From positions 1 to 64,000 of the forward strand of contig NZ_JAKZMM010000002.1 of NCBI RefSeq assembly GCF_022809355.1: a stretch of 64,000 nt of DNA, given 5' to 3'. The position numbers and the translations under genes were made by a program. This DNA is from Parabacteroides faecalis. Its GTDB lineage: Bacteria > Bacteroidota > Bacteroidia > Bacteroidales > Tannerellaceae. Below, piece by piece: positions 25,869 to 35,315 of the stretch (position 1 is the stretch's first letter; each line of letters opens with the position of its first letter). Under the pieces are notes generated by a model. The model saw nothing but the letters and a program-made list of their open reading frames with translations, did not search any database and was not told the DNA's origin.

Positions 25869-26756
25869 ATGGATAAATATGTACGTTTCGACTGGGCGAT
25901 GAAAAGAATGCTCCGGGATAAAGCCAATTTTGCTGTCCTGGAAGGTTTACTTACGGTGTTATTGGAAGAACCTATTCACATTCTGGAAATCTTGGAGAGT
26001 GAAGGAAATCAACAATCGGAAGATGACAAATTCAATCGCGTAGACATCAAAGCCAAAGACAGTAAAGATGAAATTATTATTGTAGAAATCCAGAATACAA
26101 GAGAATTGTATTATTTGGAAAGGATTCTTTATGGCGTAGCAAAAGCGATTACCGAACACATTACGCTCGGACAATCATACCAGGCTGTTAAGAAAATCTA
26201 CTCCATCAGTATCCTGTATTTTGATATCGGAAAAGGAAGTGATTATTTATATCACGGACAAAACCATTTTATAGGAGTACACACCAAAGACGAACTGGTT
26301 ATTTCTACTAAACAAGAAAATGCGATTCTTCATAAATTACCGGCTAAAATATTTCCTGAATACTACCTGATTCGTGTCAACGAATTCAATCAGGTAGCTA
26401 AAACCCCATTGGAAGAATGGATCAGTTACCTAAAAAACGGAGTCATTCGTCCTGACACAACAACTCCCGGTTTGGTGGAAGCGAGAGAAAAGCTTCAATA
26501 CTATAATATGAGCTCCGAAGAACGCCATGCCTATGATGAGCATATCAATGCAATCATGATACAAAACGATGTTTTAAATTCGGCCAAATTGGAAGGAAAA
26601 ATCGAAGGTCGAATAGAAGGCATGGCCGAAGGAAAAGCTGAAGGGAAAGCTAAAGAAAAACGGGAAATAGCGAAAAAACTAAAAGCGATAGGAATCTCCA
26701 TAGAGCAAATCAAACAAGCTACCGGTTTAAGTAGTGAAGATATTGAACAATTATAA
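25869..26756 (+). CDS. Rpn family recombination-promoting nuclease / PD-(D/E)XK transposase-like protein
   Basis: A 295-residue protein that begins with the family-typical MDKYVRFDWAMKRML. The catalytic core has RVDIKAKD near residue 58 (the D of PD-(D/E)XK) and IIVEIQNTRELYYLERILYG near 74-93 (E-x-Q in place of ExK, usual for this group). The region before the C-terminus is a low-complexity run of EGK/EGR/EGMAEGKAEGK repeats near 240-262, then a short helical tail (AIGISIEQIKQATGLS). The charged repeats are a hallmark of Bacteroidota Rpn/PDDEXK_2 proteins, which are frequently duplicated in genomes and linked to horizontal gene transfer. No mobile element ends are visible here. Confidence 0.85.
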   Translation: MDKYVRFDWAMKRMLRDKANFAVLEGLLTVLLEEPIHILEILESEGNQQSEDDKFNRVDIKAKDSKDEIIIVEIQNTRELYYLERILYGVAKAITEHITLGQSYQAVKKIYSISILYFDIGKGSDYLYHGQNHFIGVHTKDELVISTKQENAILHKLPAKIFPEYYLIRVNEFNQVAKTPLEEWISYLKNGVIRPDTTTPGLVEAREKLQYYNMSSEERHAYDEHINAIMIQNDVLNSAKLEGKIEGRIEGMAEGKAEGKAKEKREIAKKLKAIGISIEQIKQATGLSSEDIEQL

Positions 26757-26761
26757 ATAAA

Positions 26762-26806
26762 AAGAAAACGTATCCTTAAGAAAGATCTTAAAGGATACGT
26801 TTTCTT
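26762..26806. terminator. Bidirectional terminator between Rpn gene and argF'
   Basis: A perfect 16-bp stem (26762-26777 with 26791-26806) with A and T runs at its ends lies between two convergent stop codons, so it can end both transcripts. Confidence 0.85.
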
Positions 26807-26816
26807 CATTTTACCA

Positions 26817-27773
26817 TTATTTTAAACCTTCCAATATTTTCTTCAATACGGTTTGCGCTGAAATTTCACGATTTGCAGCTTCCGGAATAACGATACTTTG
26901 CGGACTTTCAATGACATCATCGGTCACAATCATATTTCTGCGAACTGGTAGACAGTGCATAAAATAAGCATTGTTTGTCAAAGCCATCTTCTCTGTATCA
27001 ACAGTCCAGTTACGATCCATATTGATCACTTTTCCATAATTAGGATCCTGATAGGCAGCCCAATTCTTTGCATAAACGAAATCAGCACCTTCCAAAGCCT
27101 TCTTCTGATCATATTCTACTTTGGCATGACCTACAAACTTAGGATCCAATTCATATCCTTCCGGATGTGTAATGACAAACTCATAGTCTGTCGCATTCAT
27201 CCATTCAGCAAAACTATTGGGAACAGCCTGAGGCAAAGCTTTCGGATGCGGAGCCCACGTCATAACAACTTTCGGACGAGCGGTTTTCTTATATTCTTCA
27301 ATCGTTATCAGGTCGGCAAAACTCTGCAACGGATGACGTGTAGCAGCTTCCATACTAAATACCGGACGTCCAGAATACTGAATAAACTGATTCAAGATCT
27401 TTTCATTATAATCATCTGCCTTATTCTCAAAACGGGCAAACGAACGAACACCAATAACATCACAATAGCAACCCATAACCGGTATAGCCTCTAACAAATG
27501 TTCAGGTTTGTCTCCGTCCATAATGACACCGCGTTCAGTTTCCAACTTCCAGGCACCTTGATTCACATCCAACACGATTGTGTTCATGCCTAAATTCATC
27601 GCAGCTTTCTGTGTACTCAAACGAGTTCGTAAACTTGAGTTGAAGAAAATCATCAACAAGGTCTTGTTCTTTCCCAACTCAGAAAACTGGAAACGATCTT
27701 TCTTAATCTCAAACGCTTCTTTAAGGGCCTGCTGTAAATCCCCTAAATCCTGTACACAAGTGAAATTTCTCAT
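26817..27773 (-). CDS. argF': N-succinyl-L-ornithine carbamoyltransferase
   Basis: Catalyses carbamoylation of N-succinylornithine to N-succinylcitrulline, the Bacteroidota variant of arginine synthesis. The 318-residue protein has the carbamoyl-phosphate loop FFNSSLRTRLST near residues 43-54, the QGAWKLE loop near 72-78, and the C-terminal HCLPVRR near 275. Residue 90 is Pro in GDKPEHLLEAIP. In Bacteroides fragilis Pro90 favours succinylornithine, whereas the acetylornithine enzyme has Glu at that place. The neighbour upstream on the same strand is an acyl-CoA ligase with only 16 bases between them, so cotranscription is possible. No other arg genes are visible. Confidence 0.88.
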   Translation of the reverse strand: MRNFTCVQDLGDLQQALKEAFEIKKDRFQFSELGKNKTLLMIFFNSSLRTRLSTQKAAMNLGMNTIVLDVNQGAWKLETERGVIMDGDKPEHLLEAIPVMGCYCDVIGVRSFARFENKADDYNEKILNQFIQYSGRPVFSMEAATRHPLQSFADLITIEEYKKTARPKVVMTWAPHPKALPQAVPNSFAEWMNATDYEFVITHPEGYELDPKFVGHAKVEYDQKKALEGADFVYAKNWAAYQDPNYGKVINMDRNWTVDTEKMALTNNAYFMHCLPVRRNMIVTDDVIESPQSIVIPEAANREISAQTVLKKILEGLK

Positions 27774-27789
27774 TTTAGCTGATTCTATA

Positions 27790-29451
27790 TTATTTTACCT
27801 GATGATCTTTATCTCTGATTTCTACCCGACGAATCTTTCCACTGATTGTCTTAGGCAACTCATCCACAAATTCAACCACGCGAGGATACTTATAAGGAGC
27901 TGTAACCCGTTTCACATGATCCTGTAATTCCTTAATTAAGTCCTCTCCGGCTTTGTCCTTATATTCTTTAGACAAGACAATCGTTGCTTTTACGACTTGT
28001 CCACGGATCTCATCCGGAACTCCAGTTATGGCACATTCTACCACTGCAGGATGAGTCATCAAAGCACTTTCCACTTCAAACGGACCAATTCTATATCCCG
28101 AACTTTTGATAACATCATCGGCACGACCAACAAACCAATAATACCCATCTTGATCTCGCCAAGCAACATCACCAGTATAATATAACCCGTCATGCCAAGC
28201 CTCACGTGTGCGTTCAGCATCCCGGTAATACTCTTTAAACAAACCTAAAGGTTTTCCATTCTGTGTATGAATCACGATCTGACCTTGCTCACCATCTTCA
28301 GCAGATGTACCATCCGGACGAATCAAATCAATATCATATTGAGGATTAGGCATACCCATAGAACCCGGTTTCGGTTCCATCCAAGGGAAAGTTGCAATTG
28401 TCAATGTTGTTTCCGTCTGCCCAAATCCTTCCATCAACTTAATACCTGTCAGTTTATAGAAAGTTTCATATACAGCTGGATTCAAAGCTTCACCAGCAAT
28501 CGTACAATATTGCAATGATGACAAATCATATTTAGTCAAATCTTCCCGAATCAAGAAACGGAAAATTGTTGGAGGAGCACAAAGAGAAGTTATCTTGTAA
28601 TCCTGAATCATACGAAGCATATCTGCTGGCGTAAACTTCTCGTGGTCATAAACGAAAACTGTTGCTCCCGCAATCCATTGGCCATAAAGTTTTCCCCAAA
28701 CAGCTTTACCCCAACCTGTATCAGCAATGGTCAAATGCAAACTGTCACGATGCAAGTTATGCCAATAACAACCCGTTGTAATATGACCAAGCGGGTAAGT
28801 AAAATCGTGCGCAACCATCTTAGGATTTCCTGTTGTTCCTGAAGTAAAATACAACAATGAAATATCATCATTACTATTAGCATGTACAGGACGTACAAAG
28901 GCTGGCACATTTTCCCATTCTTTATGAAAATCATGGAAACCGGAAGGAACAAATGGTCCGACTGAAACTACGTGTTCAATCGTGGGAGATTCAGGAAGCG
29001 CGTCCTCTATATGTTTGGTAATAACTTCTTCTCCTGCGCAAACAATCATCTTAATATCGGCGGCATTAGCACGATAAACAATATCTTTCTTGGTCAATAA
29101 ATGCGTTGCAGGAATAACTACAGCCCCCAGCTTATGCAAAGCAATAATTGAAAACCAAAACTCATAACGGCGTTTCAATATCAGCATGACCATATCACCT
29201 CGTCCAATACCCAAGGATTGGAAATAGGCCGCTGTCTGATCTGTATATTTCTTCATTTCGGCAAATGTAAAGTCTATATGTTCCCCTTTATCATTTGTCC
29301 AACACAAAGCTTTCTTCTCTGGTTCTTCTTCTGCCCAAGCATCTACGACATCATACCCAAAATTAAAATTCTCAGGTACATTTACTTTAAAGTTCTTTTT
29401 AAAGTCTTCTTGTGAAACAAAAGAAGTCTGACCTACAAATCTTTCCAACAT
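27790..29451 (-). CDS. AMP-binding acyl-CoA ligase (acetyl-/medium-chain acyl-CoA synthetase-like)
   Basis: Activates a carboxylic acid to its CoA thioester through an acyl-adenylate. The start is the ATG at 29451 ([14 protein letters not shown]); the frame further upstream overlaps the cupin gene. The 553-residue protein has the P-loop [14 protein letters not shown] near 198-211, [11 protein letters not shown] near 338, [34 protein letters not shown] near 420-455, and the catalytic Lys in [10 protein letters not shown] near 533. It begins 12 bases after the HTH-cupin gene, suggesting that the regulator controls it. The acid substrate (short, medium or branched chain) cannot be read from the sequence. 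Confidence 0.88.
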   Translation of the reverse strand: MLERFVGQTSFVSQEDFKKNFKVNVPENFNFGYDVVDAWAEEEPEKKALCWTNDKGEHIDFTFAEMKKYTDQTAAYFQSLGIGRGDMVMLILKRRYEFWFSIIALHKLGAVVIPATHLLTKKDIVYRANAADIKMIVCAGEEVITKHIEDALPESPTIEHVVSVGPFVPSGFHDFHKEWENVPAFVRPVHANSNDDISLLYFTSGTTGNPKMVAHDFTYPLGHITTGCYWHNLHRDSLHLTIADTGWGKAVWGKLYGQWIAGATVFVYDHEKFTPADMLRMIQDYKITSLCAPPTIFRFLIREDLTKYDLSSLQYCTIAGEALNPAVYETFYKLTGIKLMEGFGQTETTLTIATFPWMEPKPGSMGMPNPQYDIDLIRPDGTSAEDGEQGQIVIHTQNGKPLGLFKEYYRDAERTREAWHDGLYYTGDVAWRDQDGYYWFVGRADDVIKSSGYRIGPFEVESALMTHPAVVECAITGVPDEIRGQVVKATIVLSKEYKDKAGEDLIKELQDHVKRVTAPYKYPRVVEFVDELPKTISGKIRRVEIRDKDHQVK

Positions 29452-29462
29452 AATCTTCTTCT

Positions 29463-30017
29463 TTATAAAATAACAGCTAAGAAACAAACTTTCTCTCCAT
29501 CCAGAGCTTTCATTCCATGCGGCTGCTGTGAATCAAAATAAATACTATCTCCTTCTTCTAAGATCAATTGCTTCCCGTTAATCTCTATCATCATTCGTCC
29601 GCTAACAACATAATTAAATTCCTGCCCAGGATGTGAATTCCGATAAATTGGTTCATCTTCTGGTTTCGGGTGAACCGTAACCATAAAAGGATTTCCTTTT
29701 CTTTGAGCAAAACCAGCTGCTAACGATTGATATTTATACGCCTTGACACGTTCTACAGCTACTCCTTTATTCTTTCGAGTAACAAAATAAGAACTCATTT
29801 TAGGTTCGTCACCAAACATCAATGTAGTTAGCTCGACTCCATAAGCCTTAGCAATCTGATGCAATACACTAACTGAAATATCAACTGATCCGCTTTCTAT
29901 CCGATTATATTCATCAACTGAAATATGACATGTTTGAGCGACTTCTTCAGGTGTTAGTTCTAAAGCCTCACGCAAACCGATCAAACGTTCCGCTATTTGT
30001 TTAATTTGTTCATCCAT
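29463..30017 (-). CDS. XRE-family HTH regulator with C-terminal cupin domain
   Basis: A 184-residue transcriptional regulator. Residues about 8-60 form a helix-turn-helix ([29 protein letters not shown]). Residues about 110-180 form a cupin barrel ([44 protein letters not shown]) in which His and Glu residues could bind a small molecule or metal. It lies 12 bases upstream of the acyl-CoA ligase and most likely responds to that enzyme's substrate or product. The effector is unknown. Confidence 0.88.
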   Translation of the reverse strand: MDEQIKQIAERLIGLREALELTPEEVAQTCHISVDEYNRIESGSVDISVSVLHQIAKAYGVELTTLMFGDEPKMSSYFVTRKNKGVAVERVKAYKYQSLAAGFAQRKGNPFMVTVHPKPEDEPIYRNSHPGQEFNYVVSGRMMIEINGKQLILEEGDSIYFDSQQPHGMKALDGEKVCFLAVIL

Positions 30018-30120
30018 GATATATCCTTTATAATAATGATTTTCAAAGATAGAAAATAAAATAACAAAAATCCAGTAAAATCAACAAACAATTAGCAAAT
30101 AGGAATTTTATGCATAAAAA

Positions 30121-30148
30121 AAGGGCATATCGCAAACGATATACCCTT
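30121..30148 (-). terminator. Terminator after the DUF3467 gene
   Basis: On the minus strand a 12-bp stem (one G-U pair) with a UUUG loop runs into a run of seven U. It is positioned 21 bases after the DUF3467 stop. The G-U pair is only possible on this strand, so it acts in that direction. Confidence 0.8.
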
Positions 30149-30168
30149 CATATGCTTTATCAAATATA

Positions 30169-30486
30169 TCAAGCATCTCCTTTGGGAACGAAATCCTCAA
30201 AATTAGCTGTTTTGTTTTCTGCCTGAGCTTTACCAGCAGTCATCATTTCCTCGAATTTTCTCAAGTTATCTTGCAAAGCTAAATATAAACGATGAGCGTT
30301 ATCCGGAGTTAAAATAATACGGCTCTTAACTTGTGCTTTAGGAGCACCCGGAACAACGCGGATAAAGTCTAAGATAAATTCAGAAGCAGAATGAGAGATA
30401 ATGGCTAAGTTAGCATAAGTTCCTTGAGCCATTTCATCAGACAGCTCTACTTGGATTTCATTGTTTGTTGTTTTATTTTCTTCCAT
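30169..30486 (-). CDS. DUF3467 family protein
   Basis: A 105-residue acidic protein of unknown function, recognised by ELSDEMAQGTYANLAIISHSASEFILDFIRVVPG and the following KSRIILTPDNAHRLYLALQDNLRKFE segment. The family is widespread in Bacteroidota, and I recall it next to rpoC in that phylum. No signal peptide or membrane segment is seen. It has its own promoter-like element (CAAATATA on the plus strand at 30516-30523) and its own terminator, so it is probably transcribed apart from rpoC. Confidence 0.8.
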   Translation of the reverse strand: MEENKTTNNEIQVELSDEMAQGTYANLAIISHSASEFILDFIRVVPGAPKAQVKSRIILTPDNAHRLYLALQDNLRKFEEMMTAGKAQAENKTANFEDFVPKGDA

Positions 30487-30515
30487 GATTGTTAAATATA
30501 AAAGTTATACGCTTG

Positions 30516-30548
30516 CAAATATACATACTTAATTGGAATAATCCGCAA
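30516..30548 (-). promoter_or_regulatory. Probable promoter of the DUF3467 gene
   Basis: On the minus strand TTTG (plus 30545-30548 reading), 22 bases, then TATATTTG (plus 30516-30523). The spacing is slightly longer than usual. It lies 30 bases before the start codon. Confidence 0.5.
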
Positions 30549-30604
30549 AAAAACAAGAATTGTATAAACAGAGAAATTGGGTCAGTCTTCACAATACATT
30601 AATT

Positions 30605-30762
30605 ATAAAAGCAAAAGCGGCTACTTTCACAAGCAGCCGCTTTCCAGTTGTGTTTTTAATTCTCAATTCTTTAGACCAATGTAAAAATACCTTTGTGTTT
30701 TCTCTGTTTCGCTTAACGCTCAATACGAAACAGTGTTTAGTGCTAATCAAAATCTTATTGTA
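30605..30762 (-). ncRNA. Candidate small RNA between rpoC and the DUF3467 gene
   Basis: A stretch of about 155 bases on the minus strand runs from a strong promoter (plus-strand 30766-30796) to an intrinsic terminator. It contains no ORF of note. Near its 5' end is a hairpin with stem CTGTTTCG/CGAAACAG (plus 30704-30711 with 30726-30733). A purine- and A-rich single-stranded stretch follows, and then a terminator stem of 9 bp (30614-30622 with 30635-30643) with a T-rich tail. The structure looks like a free-standing regulatory RNA rather than a leader, because the DUF3467 gene has its own promoter beyond the terminator. I do not recognise the family; expression is inferred. Confidence 0.55.
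30614..30643 (-). terminator. Terminator of the candidate small RNA
   Basis: The stem AAAGCGGCT/AGCCGCTTT (30614-30622 with 30635-30643) has a 12-base loop and is followed on the minus strand by a T-rich tail. Confidence 0.65.
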
Positions 30763-30765
30763 CTG

Positions 30766-30796
30766 CAAAAATACAGAGATTATTTATAGTAACCAA
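30766..30796 (-). promoter_or_regulatory. Promoter of the candidate small RNA
   Basis: On the minus strand TTG (plus 30794-30796), 20 bases, TATTTTTG (plus 30766-30773): a good match to the Bacteroidota consensus with no gene start near it. Confidence 0.65.
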
Positions 30797-30890
30797 ATAT
30801 TATCCGAACAAAATCTATGTTTATCATGAATTTCACGAAAAAAGATCCGTCTTTATAGCTCAATAAAAAACTTTGACTATAATAAAAACA

Positions 30891-30928
30891 ATTAGGGCAA
30901 ACTATAATAATATATAGTCTGCCCTAAT
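30891..30928 (-). terminator. Terminator of the rpoBC operon
   Basis: The stem ATTAGGGCA-n-ACTATA pairs with TATAGT-n-TGCCCTAAT (30891-30906 with 30913-30928, one mismatch). On the minus strand it is followed by a T-rich run, 23 bases after the rpoC stop. Confidence 0.85.
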
Positions 30929-30950
30929 TTAAATATTTCAATAATCAAAT

Positions 30951-33900
30951 TCAGTCTTTGTCCATTTCATTGAAATCAACAACATTCTTTCGATTAGCCA
31001 TGATTCGATCGAAATCATCTTTCGCACCTACAACCAATCTATCAAATTCACGCTGACCTGTACCAGCCGGAATCAAATGTCCACAAATAACATTTTCTTT
31101 CAAGCCTTCCAAATAGTCAACCTTACCATTGATAGCAGCCTCATTCAATACTTTGGTTGTTTCCTGGAATGATGCAGCTGACATAAAGCTATTAGTCTGC
31201 AATGCAGCACGTGTAATACCTTGAAGAATCTGATTAGCTGTTGCTGGAATAGCATCACGAACTTCGACCAACTTCATATCACGACGCTTCAACATACTAT
31301 TCTCATCTCTCAGCTTACGAGCTGTAACGATCTGACCAGCTTTTAATGTTTGAGAATCACCCGGATCAGTAACGACTTTCTTACCCCAAATACGATCATT
31401 CTCATCCATTACTTCCAACTTGTCAACAACTTGTTGTTCCAAGAATCGTGTATCTCCTGGATCTACAATTTCAACCTTACGCATCATCTGACGAACAATG
31501 ACTTCAAAGTGTTTATCATTGATCTTCACACCCTGCAGACGATACACATCTTGAATTTCGTTTACGATATATTCCTGTACAGCTGTAGGTCCCATGATAG
31601 CCAAAATATCCGAAGGAGTAATTGCACCATCTGATAACGGCATACCCGCACGAATATAATCGTTTTCCTGAACCAGCAATTGCTTAGACAGAGGAACCAT
31701 ATACTTCTTAACTTCACCTAGCTTAGAAGTTACCGTAATTTCTCGATTACCACGTTTGATCTTACCAAAGCCAACTTCACCATCAATTTCAGAAACGACA
31801 GCTGGGTTAGACGGATTACGAGCTTCAAACAATTCTGTAACTCGAGGCAAACCACCCGTGATATCACCGGCTTTACTTACAGCACGCGGAATCTTAACCA
31901 AAACTTCACCAGCTTTGATAGAATCGCCTTCTTCCTTCACTACGTGAGCACCTAACGGCAAAGAATAGTTCTTCAAATAGTTTCCGTTTTCATCCACAAC
32001 ATGAGCTGCAGGAGCTTTTGTCTTATCCTTAGATTCAATGATAATCTTTTCTTTAAGACCTGTTGTTTCATCACTTTCAACTTTGTAAGTAACATTTTCA
32101 ATGACGCTTTCAAATTCAATCTTACCAGAAACTTCTGATACGATAACAGCATTGAACGGGTCCCATTCGATGATTACATCACCTTTCTTAACAAGATCAC
32201 CACTATTGAAGAACAACTTAGAACCATAAGGTATATTGTTCGTCATCAATACAATCTTTGTATTCGGATCGATCAAACGCATTTCGGCCAAACGGCTTAC
32301 TACAACCTTATGTTTCTTTCCATTTTCCTCGGCTTCAACAGCACGTAATTCTTCTATTTCAAGTAAAGCACTATCATACTTACAAGCTATGCTGTTTTCT
32401 GTTGCAACGTTTGATGCAATACCACCGACGTGGAATGTACGAAGTGTCAACTGTGTACCCGGCTCACCGATTGACTGAGCTGCAATAACACCCACAACTT
32501 CACCTTTCTGAACCATTTGATTGGTAGCCAAGTTTCGACCATAACACTTAGCACAAACACCTTTCTTTGATTCACAAGTAAGTACTGAACGAATTTCAAC
32601 ACTTTCGATCGGAGAATCCTGAATCTTCTTAGCAGCATCTTCGCGGATTTCTTCTCCGGCTTTCACGATCACCTCTCCAGTCAACGGATGAATGACATCA
32701 TGAACAGAAACACGACCTAAGATTCTCTCATACAAAGAAGCGATCACCTCTTCATTATTCTTTAATTCAGTACATACCAGACCACGCAATGTACCACAAT
32801 CTTCTTCATTGATAATCACATCATGCGATACATCCACCAAACGACGAGTCAAATAACCAGCATCGGCAGTCTTCAAGGCTGTATCAGCCAAACCTTTACG
32901 AGCACCGTGGGTAGAAATAAAATACTCCAATACAGACAAACCTTCCTTAAAGTTTGAAAGAATCGGGTTTTCAATGATCTGACCACCTTCAGCACCACTC
33001 TTCTGCGGCTTAGCCATCAAACCACGCATACCAGACAACTGACGAATCTGCTCTTTAGAACCACGGGCTCCCGAATCCATCATCATGAAAATTGAATTGA
33101 ATCCATCGTTGTCTGCTGTCAATTGCTTAATCAAGATATTTGACAACTTACTATTGACATGCGTCCAAGTATCAATGATCTGGTTATATCGTTCATTGTT
33201 TGTGATGAAACCCATATTATAGTTGGCCATGATCTGTTCTACTTCATCATAACCTTCCTTCACAAGGGCATCCTTCTCAGGCGGAATAAGAACGTCTGCC
33301 AAATTAAATGACAAACCACCCTTGAAGGCCATATAATATCCTAAGTTCTTGATATCATCCAAGAACTGAGCAGTACGAGCTACACCACAAGCCTTGATAA
33401 CTTTACCAATAATATCACGTAAAGCTTTTTTACCTAAAACTTCATTCAGATAGCCAACTTCTTTAGGTACGAATTCATTAACCATCAAACGTCCTACAGA
33501 TGTTTCAACCATCTTCTTGACTAAATTTCCATTTTCATCCAGATCTTCTACATATACCTTGATCGGAGCATGGATATCCAGTTTCTTCTCATTGTATGCA
33601 ATTGTTGCTTCCTCCGGTCCGTAGAAGACCAAACCTTCGCCTTGAGTACCTTTTCTCAGTTTAGTAATATAATACAAACCAAGTACCATATCCTGAGAAG
33701 GCACAGTGATAGGAGCTCCATTGGCCGGATTCAAAATGTTATGAGAAGCAAGCATCAACATTTGAGCTTCCAAAACAGCTTCATTACCTAAAGGTAAGTG
33801 AACAGCCATCTGGTCACCATCGAAGTCTGCATTGAACGCTGTACAAGCCAACGGATGCAATTGGATAGCCTTTCCTTCAATCAATTTCGGCTGGAAAGCC

Positions 33901-35234
33901 TGGATACCCAAACGGTGCAATGTCGGGGCACGGTTCAATAAAACAGGGTGACCCTTCATTACGTATTCCAGAATATCCCAAACAACCGGTTCTTTTCTGT
34001 CTACGATTTTCTTCGCTGATTTTACGGTCTTTACAATACCACGTTCAATCAGTTTACGAATAATAAACGGCTTATACAATTCGGCTGCCATTCCTTTGGG
34101 CAAACCACATTCGTGCATTTTCAACTCAGGACCAACGACGATTACAGAACGAGCTGAATAGTCAACACGCTTACCCAGCAAGTTCTGACGGAAACGTCCT
34201 TGTTTTCCCTTCAAACTATCAGATAAAGATTTCAACGGACGATTGGCATCTGTCTTAACGGCACTTGACTTACGTGAATTATCAAATAACGAGTCAACTG
34301 CTTCCTGAAGCATACGCTTTTCATTACGTAAAATAACTTCCGGTGCCTTGATATCAATCAATCTCTTCAAACGATTATTTCGAATAATTACTCGACGATA
34401 CAAATCGTTCAAATCTGATGTAGCAAAACGACCACCATCCAGCGGAACCAACGGACGCAATTCGGGAGGAATAACAGGAATTACTTTCATAATCATCCAT
34501 TCCGGCTTATTTTTACCCTTTGAAGCACGGAAAGATTCCACAACCTGCAAACGCTTCAAAGCTTCATTCTTACGCTGCTGAGAACTATCAGTACTTGCAC
34601 GGTGACGCAATTCATACGACAATGAGTCTAAATCCAAACGAGTCAGCAAATCGTAAACAGCTTCTGCTCCAATTTTCGCAATGAATTTGTTCGGATCAGA
34701 GTCTTCCAACAGTTGGTTTTCCTTAGGAAGATTATCCAGGATCTCTAAATATTCTTCTTCAGACAACAGATCCAATTCTGCAACAGAATCTACACAACCC
34801 GGCTGAATGACAACATAGCGTTCATAATAGATAATGGCATCCAACTTTTTGGTCGGCAAACCTAACAAATAACCAATTTTGTTAGGAAGCGAACGGAAGT
34901 ACCAGATGTGAGCAATAGGAACTACCAAATGGATGTGTCCCATACGTTCACGACGAACTTTCTTCTCGGTAACTTCCACACCACAACGATCGCAGACAAT
35001 GCCTTTATAACGGATTCGTTTATATTTACCGCAATGGCATTCATAATCCTTAATAGGACCAAAAATACGTTCGCAAAACAAACCATCACGTTCAGGCTTG
35101 TAGGTACGATAGTTGATCGTTTCTGGTTTGAGCACTTCTCCACTTGAATTTTCCAGAATTTCTTCCGGAGAAGCCAAACCAATGGTTATTTTAGTAAAGT
35201 TACTCTTTATCTTGTTATCTTTTCTAAAGGCCAT
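30951..35234 (-). CDS. rpoC: DNA-directed RNA polymerase subunit beta'
   Basis: The 1427-residue beta' subunit carries the active-site Mg motif [12 protein letters not shown] near residue 466, where three Asp bind the catalytic metal. The N-terminal zinc-binding cysteines are in [20 protein letters not shown] near 66-86, and the second zinc site has its cysteines near 815-900 ([13 protein letters not shown]). The length matches other Bacteroidota rpoC. It follows rpoB by 81 bases and ends at a strong terminator. Nothing appears truncated. Confidence 0.99.
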   Translation of the reverse strand: MAFRKDNKIKSNFTKITIGLASPEEILENSSGEVLKPETINYRTYKPERDGLFCERIFGPIKDYECHCGKYKRIRYKGIVCDRCGVEVTEKKVRRERMGHIHLVVPIAHIWYFRSLPNKIGYLLGLPTKKLDAIIYYERYVVIQPGCVDSVAELDLLSEEEYLEILDNLPKENQLLEDSDPNKFIAKIGAEAVYDLLTRLDLDSLSYELRHRASTDSSQQRKNEALKRLQVVESFRASKGKNKPEWMIMKVIPVIPPELRPLVPLDGGRFATSDLNDLYRRVIIRNNRLKRLIDIKAPEVILRNEKRMLQEAVDSLFDNSRKSSAVKTDANRPLKSLSDSLKGKQGRFRQNLLGKRVDYSARSVIVVGPELKMHECGLPKGMAAELYKPFIIRKLIERGIVKTVKSAKKIVDRKEPVVWDILEYVMKGHPVLLNRAPTLHRLGIQAFQPKLIEGKAIQLHPLACTAFNADFDGDQMAVHLPLGNEAVLEAQMLMLASHNILNPANGAPITVPSQDMVLGLYYITKLRKGTQGEGLVFYGPEEATIAYNEKKLDIHAPIKVYVEDLDENGNLVKKMVETSVGRLMVNEFVPKEVGYLNEVLGKKALRDIIGKVIKACGVARTAQFLDDIKNLGYYMAFKGGLSFNLADVLIPPEKDALVKEGYDEVEQIMANYNMGFITNNERYNQIIDTWTHVNSKLSNILIKQLTADNDGFNSIFMMMDSGARGSKEQIRQLSGMRGLMAKPQKSGAEGGQIIENPILSNFKEGLSVLEYFISTHGARKGLADTALKTADAGYLTRRLVDVSHDVIINEEDCGTLRGLVCTELKNNEEVIASLYERILGRVSVHDVIHPLTGEVIVKAGEEIREDAAKKIQDSPIESVEIRSVLTCESKKGVCAKCYGRNLATNQMVQKGEVVGVIAAQSIGEPGTQLTLRTFHVGGIASNVATENSIACKYDSALLEIEELRAVEAEENGKKHKVVVSRLAEMRLIDPNTKIVLMTNNIPYGSKLFFNSGDLVKKGDVIIEWDPFNAVIVSEVSGKIEFESVIENVTYKVESDETTGLKEKIIIESKDKTKAPAAHVVDENGNYLKNYSLPLGAHVVKEEGDSIKAGEVLVKIPRAVSKAGDITGGLPRVTELFEARNPSNPAVVSEIDGEVGFGKIKRGNREITVTSKLGEVKKYMVPLSKQLLVQENDYIRAGMPLSDGAITPSDILAIMGPTAVQEYIVNEIQDVYRLQGVKINDKHFEVIVRQMMRKVEIVDPGDTRFLEQQVVDKLEVMDENDRIWGKKVVTDPGDSQTLKAGQIVTARKLRDENSMLKRRDMKLVEVRDAIPATANQILQGITRAALQTNSFMSAASFQETTKVLNEAAINGKVDYLEGLKENVICGHLIPAGTGQREFDRLVVGAKDDFDRIMANRKNVVDFNEMDKD

Positions 35235-35315
35235 ATTTTATGTTTATAAAGAGTTATCAATTGATAAAAGTAGACAAGCCCATTTAGGCTCATCTACTTA
35301 ATATTATGTGATTTA

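Noticed and set aside
29452-29487. Upstream extension of the acyl-CoA ligase start
   Set aside because: It overlaps the cupin regulator, and the protein family begins at the inner Met.
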